From contig UROA01000075.1 in assembly GCA_900549355.1 (NCBI GenBank), positions 1 through 9,716 of the forward strand: DNA of 9,716 nucleotides, written 5' to 3'. Source of the DNA: an uncultured Collinsella sp. (GTDB lineage Bacteria; Actinomycetota; Coriobacteriia; Coriobacteriales; Coriobacteriaceae). The translations under genes were made by a program, and so were the position numbers. Shown one piece after another: positions 1 through 5,729 of the stretch. The notes beneath the pieces were generated by a model that saw only the letters and a program-made list of their open reading frames with translations, ran no database searches and had not been told where the DNA came from. Position 1 is the stretch's first letter; each line of letters begins with the position of its first letter.

Positions 1-1
1 C

Positions 2-883
2 ACCGGCCTTGGGTTCTCCCGGGTGGCCGGCCACGGCGACTCCCACCACTGCAGCCAGGAGCTCAACAAGGAATCGCACCCCTGGGGCGATCAGGTCGAC
101 GGTCCTTGGGATCTGCGCAAGGCCGTCCGTCGTCGCCTGCGCGAGAACCCCGATGCCATCAAGATCTGGGCTACCGGTGGCGGCATCTGGCGCTGGGATT
201 CCGGCCGCGACCAGCACTACTGCTCCGAGGAGATTCAGGCCGTGGTCGAAGAGGCCAAGATGGTCGGCATCCCCGTGTGGAGCCACTGCTACAACAACCA
301 CGCCGCTGCCTACGATTCCGTTCGCTTTGGCTGCGAGCAGTTGATTCACGGCTTCGATATCGATGAGCGCACCATGGACCTCATGGCCGAGCAGGGCACC
401 TTCTTCACCCCGACGATCGCCTTCCTGCCCACCTGGTACGCCACCTATCCGCCCGTCTACGTCCCCGAGCTGCACGACAAGTACGAGGGCACCCTGGTCG
501 AGAAGGAGCTGCAGCGCAACTACGACTGCCTGCGCGAGGCCAAGAAGCGCGGCGTCGTCATGACGATCGGCTCCGACTCCTTCTCCTTCGTCACCCCGTA
601 CGGCACCTGCTCCATCGAGGAGATGTACGAGTTCGTCGACAAGATCGGCTTCACCCCGGTCGAGACCATCACCTGCGCCACCCTCAACGGTGCCAAGATG
701 TGCCACATCGAGGACGAGACCGGTTCTATCGAGGCCGGCAAGTGCGCCGACCTGCTGGTCGTCAACGGTGACGTCGCCGCCGACATCCACGTGCTCAACA
801 CCGACAACATGGACGTCATCATGAAGGACGGCTGGATTGTCGAGGCCGGCACCTTCGGCGAGGCAAACAAGTACAGCGCCTAA
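2..883 (+). CDS. Metal-dependent amidohydrolase, C-terminal part (5' truncated)
   Basis: The reading frame is open from the window edge, so the gene starts upstream; residue 1 here is the codon at 2-4. About 293 residues are visible. They carry the amidohydrolase barrel motifs: a KIWATGGG stretch whose Lys54 matches the carboxylated metal-bridging lysine of the imidazolonepropionase/Xaa-Pro-dipeptidase-like branch, metal-ligand histidines His95 (in SHCYN) and His116 (in IHG), and the catalytic Asp192 in IGSDSF. The C-terminus has the usual second-domain pattern, NGAKM, then GSIEAGKCADLLVV, then a DVIMKDGWIV strand. The N-terminal HxH pair lies outside the window. Family members hydrolyse amide or cyclic amide bonds, often in dipeptides or modified amino acids; the substrate cannot be read from this sequence. 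No signal peptide can be judged. An intrinsic terminator follows 59 bases after the stop, which separates it from the kinase gene. The family call is firm, the substrate unknown. Confidence 0.9.
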   Translation, partial: TGLGFSRVAGHGDSHHCSQELNKESHPWGDQVDGPWDLRKAVRRRLRENPDAIKIWATGGGIWRWDSGRDQHYCSEEIQAVVEEAKMVGIPVWSHCYNNHAAAYDSVRFGCEQLIHGFDIDERTMDLMAEQGTFFTPTIAFLPTWYATYPPVYVPELHDKYEGTLVEKELQRNYDCLREAKKRGVVMTIGSDSFSFVTPYGTCSIEEMYEFVDKIGFTPVETITCATLNGAKMCHIEDETGSIEAGKCADLLVVNGDVAADIHVLNTDNMDVIMKDGWIVEAGTFGEANKYSA

Positions 884-924
884 GCTACCGTTCATCGATG
901 GCTTGATGTAAAACACAGTATTTG

Positions 925-939
925 ATTGCATAATGCAAT
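925..939. promoter_or_regulatory. Perfect 15-bp dyad overlapping a -10-like box
   Basis: ATTGCAT at 925-931 and ATGCAAT at 933-939 are exact inverted repeats around one central base. The dyad contains CATAAT (929-934), a 5/6 match to a sigma-70-type -10 box. A good -35 is not seen: TTGATG at 903-908 is 20 bases away, which is long. A protein bound here would cover the -10 region, so the site suits a repressor or autoregulator. The same ATTGC/GCAAT half-sites recur in front of the glycosyltransferase-kinase 2 operon. Both the operator and the promoter roles are inferred. Confidence 0.4.
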
Positions 940-941
940 GG

Positions 942-968
942 AGAGGGTCGCTTGCGGCCCTCTTTATT
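942..968 (+). terminator. Intrinsic terminator downstream of the amidohydrolase / in the kinase 1 leader
   Basis: AGAGGG at 942-947 pairs with CCCTCT at 958-963. The stem continues inward through a T-G wobble and C-G, G-C pairs to a CTTG tetraloop, giving about nine pairs, then TTTATT. It is well placed to end amidohydrolase transcripts. It also lies downstream of a -10-like CATAAT (929-934) and upstream of the kinase ribosome binding site, so it could shape the 5' end of the kinase transcript. The U tract is short and interrupted. Confidence 0.7.
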
Positions 969-989
969 GCTATGGGGTGCGTCAGTAAG

Positions 990-995
990 AAGGAG
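990..995 (+). promoter_or_regulatory. Ribosome binding site fixing the kinase 1 start
   Basis: AAGGAG lies six bases before GTG 1002, a good Shine-Dalgarno distance. The in-frame ATGs at 933 and 972 have no such element, and translation from 933 would run through the terminator hairpin. The in-frame ATG at 996 directly abuts the AAGGAG and is too close to use it. GTG 1002 is therefore the preferred start. Confidence 0.7.
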
Positions 996-1001
996 ATGAC
1001 G

Positions 1002-2387
1002 GTGGATCTCAATAGGCTGATTCTGGGCAAGAGCTACAACTCTACCAAGGTCTTTCGTACCGCTCAGCATGTGGTTCAAGCCATCTTGCTCGGTATTGTC
1101 GTTCCGCTGCTTATCCTGCTGCTCATCTGGGATCTAACCGATAATCCCAATCCCGTTCCGGCCGTTGTCGTCATTGCCGGCTTGGTCATGCTGTGCTTCT
1201 TCTTCTCGTACGTCTTTGTCGTTCCCGACGACCTCACATCGAGCGCAACCGACCGCACGCTCGCCATCGCTTCAAAAATATTCGCCTACACGTCGCGCGG
1301 CCTTACGCCCGAAGCTGCCCTGGGCGCCTCTAAGATCATCCTGTCCGAAACTATCGCCTCTGCCATCTGCTTTACCGACGGCAAGCAGGTGCTGGCGAGC
1401 TGGGGCGAGGACTCGGCAAAATGCCCCGCGGGCACCCCGGTGGTACTGCGGACTACGCTCAACGTGATCAACAGCGGTGAGCAAAGCGTGTTCTCGCGCG
1501 ATGCCTCGACCGAGACGGGTGGCTACTTTCCGCGCCTGCGCGCCGGTATTGTTGCACCGCTTACCGTGCGCGGGCATTGCGTGGGCACGCTCGAGCTGTA
1601 TTATCCCCGTCTGAGCAGCATCGATATGCGCCAGACGGCGCTTGCCTCGGGCTTTGCCGACCTCATTTCCACGCAGCTTGCGAGCTTTGAGCTCGAGCGC
1701 CAGGACGAGCTTACGGCCCGCGTGGAGCTGCGCGCCTTGCAATCGCAGGTCGATCCTCATTTTCTGTTTAACACCATTAGCACGATCGTGTCGCTCGTGC
1801 GTACCGAGCCGGACAAGGCCAGGTCGCTGCTGATCGACTTCTCCAACTACTATCGTCAGACGCTTTCTGATTCCGATACGCTCACCACGCTCGAGCACGA
1901 GGTGGAACAGGGTACTCGTTATATCAATCTTATGCAGGCCCGGTATGGCGACGGCCGTTTGCGCGTCTCGGTCGATATCGACTTTGAGGTGCGCGATTGC
2001 ATGGTGCCGCCGTTTATCTTGCAGCCGTTGCTCGAAAACTGCATCAAGCACGCGCAGCGCGAGACCGAGCCGCTTTCTATTCATGTCAGGGCTTTCGAGA
2101 CCGATGACGGTTTGGAGATCATCGTCGAGGACGATGGCATCGGTATGAGCGAAGAAGTCTGCGCGCATCTGTTTGAGCAGCATCGCCGAGAGGAGCCCGA
2201 GAGCATTACCGCCGACGGCTCCATCAAACGAGGCTGCGGCTTGGCGCTCTTCAACGTGCTTCAGCGCATCCATTTCTTTTACGGAGAAGATTCCGGCATG
2301 CGCGTGAAGTCCCAGGAGGGCGTTGGCACGCAGGTCATCGTCGAGCTGAACGGCGAGCCGCATGAGCCGGCGCCGTTGACGGCGTAG
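1002..2387 (+). CDS. LytS-type sensor histidine kinase with two-helix membrane anchor (kinase 1)
   Basis: Autophosphorylating sensor of a LytTR two-component system, 461 residues from GTG 1002. Two hydrophobic helices (about 24-43 and 53-74) are joined by a loop of roughly nine residues, so almost nothing is exposed outside. A GAF-like region (about 78-225) ends in the LytS-type ALASGFADLISTQL helix, followed by a helical linker. The His_kinase domain has the phosphoacceptor His253 in SQVDPHFLFNT. The ATPase part has the N box LLENCIKH (Asn346), DGIGM (378-382) and a glycine-rich GCGLAL (411-416). Classical LytS has a longer multi-pass LYT sensor region, which is absent. The DHH signature usual in LytS GAF regions is not visible; the stretch reads WGEDSAKCPAG. 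The partner is almost certainly the LytTR regulator 38 bases downstream. A paralogue lies at 6914-8257. The signal is unknown, and the cytosolic GAF region is the likeliest sensor. Confidence 0.92.
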   Translation: MDLNRLILGKSYNSTKVFRTAQHVVQAILLGIVVPLLILLLIWDLTDNPNPVPAVVVIAGLVMLCFFFSYVFVVPDDLTSSATDRTLAIASKIFAYTSRGLTPEAALGASKIILSETIASAICFTDGKQVLASWGEDSAKCPAGTPVVLRTTLNVINSGEQSVFSRDASTETGGYFPRLRAGIVAPLTVRGHCVGTLELYYPRLSSIDMRQTALASGFADLISTQLASFELERQDELTARVELRALQSQVDPHFLFNTISTIVSLVRTEPDKARSLLIDFSNYYRQTLSDSDTLTTLEHEVEQGTRYINLMQARYGDGRLRVSVDIDFEVRDCMVPPFILQPLLENCIKHAQRETEPLSIHVRAFETDDGLEIIVEDDGIGMSEEVCAHLFEQHRREEPESITADGSIKRGCGLALFNVLQRIHFFYGEDSGMRVKSQEGVGTQVIVELNGEPHEPAPLTA

Positions 2388-2425
2388 CACGCGGTTGGAT
2401 TGAGAGAAAAAGAGGGGAAGCACAT

Positions 2426-3160
2426 ATGTCCGAAGGCTGGAACATCTTGGTGGTTGATGACGAGCCTCCCATTAGGGCTGAGCTACGCTATCTGTTGGAA
2501 AAGGATGCGCGTGTGGGTCAGATTGCCGAGGCGGGCAATGTCACCGAAGCCGTGGAGTCGATTCTGTCGAACAAGCCCGACGTGCTGTTTTTAGACATTA
2601 CCATGCCCGGTCGCTCGGGAATTGAGCTTGCCGAGACGCTGCAGAACCTAAAGACGCCGCCGGTGGTTGTGTTTGTGACAGCGTTTGCCGAATTTGCCGC
2701 CGATGCGTATAACCTCGATGCGGTCGACTATGTCGTCAAGCCGGTCGAGGACGCACGCCTGTCAAAGGCACTCGACAAGATCGAGGCAGCCTTGGGTGCC
2801 CGTCGTGTTATCCATGCTCCGCGCCAACCTTTGCGTCTGACGGTGGACCGCGGGGGCAAAAAGGTGTTCATTCCCGCCGCAGACGTCTGCTACTTTGAGG
2901 CGCGCGCCGATTTTTGCAACGCCATCTGCGCCGAGGGAACGTACCTGATCAATGAGTCGATCTCTTCGCTCGAGCGTCGCTTGGACTCCGAGGGCTTTAT
3001 TCGCGTTCATCGCAGCTACCTGGTCAATTTGGAAGACGTGCACAATGTTGAGATTGGCTCCACGGGGTTGATGGAGCTCAGGCTCGACCGCGTGAACTCG
3101 ACGGTACCGGTGTCCCGTCGTCGTGCCGCCGAGGTCAAGTCGCACCTGGGGCTTGCGTAG
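2426..3160 (+). CDS. LytTR-family response regulator (regulator 1)
   Basis: DNA-binding response regulator of 244 residues, partner of the kinase just upstream. The N-terminal CheY-like receiver (about 6-122) has the acidic pair Asp11-Asp12, phosphoacceptor Asp57 in LFLDITMPG, Thr85 and the conserved Lys105 in YVVKP. The C-terminal LytTR domain (about 136-243) shows the family pattern: a strand-rich region, YFEARADF, then FIRVHRSYLVNL and a final PVSRRR segment. LytTR proteins bind paired direct repeats as dimers and usually activate envelope, autolysis, virulence or transporter genes. GAGGGG at 2412-2417 lies eight bases before ATG 2426 and supports the start. The 38-base gap after the kinase has no terminator, so the two are probably co-transcribed. 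It is clearly paralogous to the regulator at 8330-9046. Its targets cannot be read from this sequence. Confidence 0.95.
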   Translation: MSEGWNILVVDDEPPIRAELRYLLEKDARVGQIAEAGNVTEAVESILSNKPDVLFLDITMPGRSGIELAETLQNLKTPPVVVFVTAFAEFAADAYNLDAVDYVVKPVEDARLSKALDKIEAALGARRVIHAPRQPLRLTVDRGGKKVFIPAADVCYFEARADFCNAICAEGTYLINESISSLERRLDSEGFIRVHRSYLVNLEDVHNVEIGSTGLMELRLDRVNSTVPVSRRRAAEVKSHLGLA

Positions 3161-3193
3161 ACGGTCTGCATGCCGTCGTTTACCATCGCAGGT

Positions 3194-3220
3194 TTGGCAT
3201 GGGCGCGCGGTGGGCATAAT
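3194..3220 (+). promoter_or_regulatory. Probable promoter of the phospholipase C-like gene
   Basis: TTGGCA (3194-3199) and CATAAT (3215-3220) each match the sigma-70-type consensus at five of six positions, with a slightly short 15-base spacer. Transcription would begin near 3227, just before the GAAAGGA ribosome binding site. No terminator is visible between regulator 1 and this site, so read-through from the two-component genes is also possible. Confidence 0.45.
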
Positions 3221-3252
3221 GGGTGGCATCGAATGAAATCGAAAGGATCATT

Positions 3253-4197
3253 ATGCCCGCGCTTATCACCCATCATCTGTTTGGCGAGGAAAGCATCGAC
3301 CGTCTTCCGCAGGGCGTCATCACGTCCGATGAAGAGCGCATTGCCTTTATCTTGGGCAACCAAGGCCCCGACCCGTTTTTCTTTCACATTCTGACACCGC
3401 GTGTTTCCGACTGCACGCTGCTGGCGCAGGTCATGCATCGGTCGCGTATGTCTCGCCAGTTCGCGTGCCTGCGCGACGGCGTGTCGCATCTGCTGCCGCG
3501 CGACGCCAGCTTGGGTCGCGCCTTTGCGCTGGGCCTGCTGTCTCATTACGTGCTCGACCGCAACGCCCATCCCTTTGTCTATGAGCAGCAGTTTGGCATC
3601 GTGGAGTCCGATTCAGAGCTTGAGGATTCGAGCAGTCAGGTCCATGCCGTGATCGAGAGCGACCTGGATGTACTGATGCTGCAGCTTAAACGCGATGGCG
3701 CTACGGTCGACGATTACCCGCCGGCGGGCGAGATCGTCACTACCGATCGCATCAATCGCGTGGCCGGCGTGCTGATGAGCTATGTTGCCGGACGCGTGTA
3801 CGGCATTGACATTCCGGCGGGGGAGTACGGTGCTGCCGTTGCCAATATGCAGCGACTTTACCGCGCGATTGAGCCGGCCGGCTCCGCAAAGACGCGCGCG
3901 ATCTCGCTGGTTGAGGGCTTGGTGCACGACTACTCGCTGCTCGACGGCCTTGCCCATCGCGTGACGACGGAGCTGCCCGAGCGCACCGGTAACCTGGGCC
4001 ATCTGACATGGAAGAATCCCTTTACCGACGAGGTCTCGAACGAGAGTTTCCCCGAGGTCTTTGATCGCGCGCTGGTCGATTACGAGTGCACGGTCGCACG
4101 TTTTATCGAGACCGGTGACATGGATGCCGTGACCAGTCACGTCAACTACAGCGGTCGCGTGCTCGAAGCCGATGAGGAGTTCGACCGCGAGGAATAG
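3253..4197 (+). CDS. Zinc-dependent phospholipase C-like protein
   Basis: A 314-residue protein with the histidine/aspartate pattern of the zinc-dependent phospholipase C family (alpha-toxin/S1-P1 nuclease-like helical fold). Visible elements are ITHHLFGE at the very N-terminus (His7, His8), GNQGPDPF (Asp40), LLSHYVLDRNAHPF (His98, Asp102, His106) and HAVIESDLD (His131, Glu135). In characterised members such residues hold the zinc cluster that cleaves phosphodiester bonds of phospholipids. There is no signal peptide or membrane segment, unlike secreted bacterial phospholipases, so this protein may act in the cytosol or have another substrate. The start ATG 3253 is chosen because GAAAGGA (3241-3247) lies five bases upstream. 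An earlier in-frame start at 3223 lacks this and would overlap the ribosome site. It sits between regulator 1 and a transporter gene; regulation by the two-component system is only suggested by proximity. Confidence 0.8.
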   Translation: MPALITHHLFGEESIDRLPQGVITSDEERIAFILGNQGPDPFFFHILTPRVSDCTLLAQVMHRSRMSRQFACLRDGVSHLLPRDASLGRAFALGLLSHYVLDRNAHPFVYEQQFGIVESDSELEDSSSQVHAVIESDLDVLMLQLKRDGATVDDYPPAGEIVTTDRINRVAGVLMSYVAGRVYGIDIPAGEYGAAVANMQRLYRAIEPAGSAKTRAISLVEGLVHDYSLLDGLAHRVTTELPERTGNLGHLTWKNPFTDEVSNESFPEVFDRALVDYECTVARFIETGDMDAVTSHVNYSGRVLEADEEFDREE

Positions 4198-4251
4198 GGC
4201 CCGTGCGTGCCCCTTTGCCGAATCCTTACCGGCGGTTCTGGACAATTGGGG

Positions 4252-4257
4252 TACGAT
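4252..4257 (+). promoter_or_regulatory. -10-like box before the transporter gene
   Basis: TACGAT is preceded by TTGGGG, resembling the TGGG-plus-(T/C)A(T/C)(A/G)AT elements before the phospholipase-like gene and the glycosyltransferase. The nearest -35-like hexamer, TTACCG at 4227-4232, is 19 bases away and weak. The position suits a transcript for the gene starting at 4299. Low confidence without start-site data. Confidence 0.3.
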
Positions 4258-4298
4258 GAACTAACTGCATATCGGGCGAATACGAAGGGTCCCTGTCC

Positions 4299-5558
4299 AT
4301 GAAATACACCAAGCTCGAGCGTAACTGGGTTATGTATGATGTGGGCAATTCGGCCCTCGTGCTGCTCAATACCTCGGTGGTGCCCATTTACTTTAACGCC
4401 ATCAATACCGGTGCTTCCTCGGCCGACCTGGTGGTCGCCTGGGGCAATGCGCAGACGATCGCCTCGCTGGTCATCGCCATGCTCATGCCCATTCTGGGCG
4501 CGCTTGCCGACTATGCCGGCAACAAGATCAAGTTCTTCTTTGGCTTCTTCCTCACAGGCCTGGTGCTTTGCCTGGCGCAGGCTATCCCAATGTCCGCCAT
4601 GGCATTTTTGACCGTGTACGTGCTGTGCACCATCGGCCTTAACTCTTCTATGACGTTCTACGACGCCATGCTGCCCGACATTACCACCGACGAGCGCATG
4701 GACGCCGTGTCCAGCTCGGGCTATGCCTGGGGCTACATCGGTTCCACCGTGCCGTTCGTCATCTGCCTGGCGCTCATCATGGGTGGCCCCGCTCTTGGCG
4801 TCCCTACCATGCTGGCAACGCGTCTGTCGTTTATCATCACTGGTGCCTGGTGGCTCGTCTTTACCCTGCCGCTCATTCGCACCTATAAGCAAAAGTACGG
4901 TCGCGAGCGCGGTCCCGAGGACACTATCGGCCACATCGTGGGCGGTGTGTTCTCCGAGGTCGGACACACCATGCGCGAGATCGCCCACAACAAGACCGTG
5001 CTGGTCTACATGATTGCGTTCTTCTTCTATATCGACGGTGTGCACACGGTCATTTCCATGGCTACCAGCTACGGCTCGGCTTTGGGCATCGATTCGACGC
5101 AGCTGGTGCTGGCGTTGCTCGTTACGCAGTTCGTGGCCTTTCCGTCCGCCATCATCTACGGCAAGCTCGCCGGACGCGTGGGCACGCTCAACATGATCCT
5201 GGTGGCGGTCGCCGCCTACATGGGCATTGTGCTGTTCGCCGCGTTCTTCCTAAAGACCGCCTTTGAGTTCTGGGTGCTTGCCATTATGGTCGGCCTGTTC
5301 CAGGGCGGCGTGCAGGCGCTCAGCCGTAGCTACTTTGGTCGCATTATCCCCAAGGAAAAGTCCAACGAGTACTACGGCTTCTTTGACATCTTTGGTCGTT
5401 ATGCAAGCGTCATGGGTACCTTCCTAGTGTCGGTCGTTACCTCGCTGACCGGCAACCCGTCGCTGGGCGTCCTTTCTATTGGCGTGCTGCTGATCGTTGG
5501 CTTTATGCTGCTGGTTCGCCTGTCCCGCATGACTCGGGCGGCAGAGCATGCCGCATAG
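4299..5558 (+). CDS. Major facilitator transporter, Atg22/UMF1 type
   Basis: A 419-residue, very hydrophobic integral membrane protein with about a dozen predicted helices. It carries signature segments of the UMF1/Atg22-like MFS family: YDVGNSA near the N-terminus, FYDAMLPDI, SSSGYAWGYIGS, FFFYIDGVHTVI, FPSAIIYGKLAGRVG, and GGVQALSRSYFGRIIP followed by NEYYGFFDIFG. Yeast Atg22 exports amino acids from the vacuole. The bacterial relatives are mostly uncharacterised and predicted to move small metabolites, so the substrate here is unknown. Length is normal for the family and no frame damage is seen. GAAGGG (4284-4289) lies nine bases before ATG 4299. It has a weak -10-like box of its own, and the first good terminator downstream is at 5673-5708. 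The family call is strong; any link to the flanking LytTR systems is an inference from position. Confidence 0.9.
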   Translation: MKYTKLERNWVMYDVGNSALVLLNTSVVPIYFNAINTGASSADLVVAWGNAQTIASLVIAMLMPILGALADYAGNKIKFFFGFFLTGLVLCLAQAIPMSAMAFLTVYVLCTIGLNSSMTFYDAMLPDITTDERMDAVSSSGYAWGYIGSTVPFVICLALIMGGPALGVPTMLATRLSFIITGAWWLVFTLPLIRTYKQKYGRERGPEDTIGHIVGGVFSEVGHTMREIAHNKTVLVYMIAFFFYIDGVHTVISMATSYGSALGIDSTQLVLALLVTQFVAFPSAIIYGKLAGRVGTLNMILVAVAAYMGIVLFAAFFLKTAFEFWVLAIMVGLFQGGVQALSRSYFGRIIPKEKSNEYYGFFDIFGRYASVMGTFLVSVVTSLTGNPSLGVLSIGVLLIVGFMLLVRLSRMTRAAEHAA

Positions 5559-5605
5559 GAGCGAGCGGCTATTGTGCCTGTCCACGGTACTCTTTTGGGG
5601 TTATC

Positions 5606-5641
5606 CGCAATAAACATTGCGACTTGCGAGCAATGATTTGC
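5606..5641. promoter_or_regulatory. ATTGC/GCAAT repeat cluster before the glycosyltransferase operon
   Basis: CGCAAT (5606-5611) and ATTGCG (5616-5621) form a perfect dyad with a four-base centre. TTGCGAC at 5617-5623 is followed at once by TTGCGAG at 5624-5630, a tandem repeat with period seven. A further GCAAT (5630-5634) can pair with the ATTGC at 5616-5620 instead, and GCAA/TTGC (5630-5641) is a third small dyad. The cluster ends about nine bases before a TATGAT box and covers the place where a -35 hexamer should be. This fits an activator or repressor binding region; the factor is unknown. Confidence 0.4.
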
Positions 5642-5650
5642 CCAAGTGGG

Positions 5651-5656
5651 TATGAT
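5651..5656 (+). promoter_or_regulatory. -10-like box before the glycosyltransferase operon
   Basis: TATGAT, a 5/6 consensus match, is preceded by GTGGG and followed by GG, as in the GTGGGCATAATGG element before the phospholipase-like gene. No good -35 hexamer is found 16-19 bases upstream, where GCAAT repeats lie instead, so the promoter may need an activator. A strong terminator hairpin stands between this box and ATG 5730. Confidence 0.35.
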
Positions 5657-5672
5657 GGAATCAGCTAGGTCG

Positions 5673-5708
5673 CGGGGCGTCGCCTGTGTTTGGCGGCGTC
5701 CCGTTTTT
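5673..5708 (+). terminator. Strong intrinsic terminator in the leader of the glycosyltransferase operon
   Basis: The arms 5673-5684 and 5692-5703 form twelve pairs, two of them G-T, around a seven-base loop, followed directly by five T residues (5704-5708). It can end transporter transcripts, whose stop codon is 115 bases upstream. Because a -10-like box lies before it at 5651-5656, it might also attenuate transcription into the glycosyltransferase, kinase 2 and regulator 2 genes. Confidence 0.85.
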
Positions 5709-5729
5709 GTGTTGCAGGGAGGGTAAGGC

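Noticed and set aside
933..1001. Upstream ATG 933 or 972 as start of kinase 1
   Set aside because: Neither has a ribosome binding site, ATG 933 would place a terminator hairpin inside the coding region, and GTG 1002 has AAGGAG at ideal distance.
1272..2423. 383-codon open frame on the - strand opposite kinase 1
   Set aside because: It mirrors the strongly supported kinase gene, shows no recognisable domain and is typical of shadow frames in GC-rich DNA.
4198..4218. Possible terminator after the phospholipase-like gene (GGGC...GCCC, then CTTT)
   Set aside because: The stem is only four pairs with an eight-base loop and only three T residues follow; too weak to call.
4146..5045. 299-codon open frame on the - strand opposite the transporter
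   Set aside because: Its translation is rich in His, Gly and Asp with no family motifs, and it lies opposite well-conserved transporter helices; it is a shadow frame.
5616..5641. Repeats TTGCGA/GCAAT as a CRISPR or mobile-element end
   Set aside because: The units are 5-7 bases long, few in number, with no spacers, target duplication or transposase; an operator is the simpler reading.
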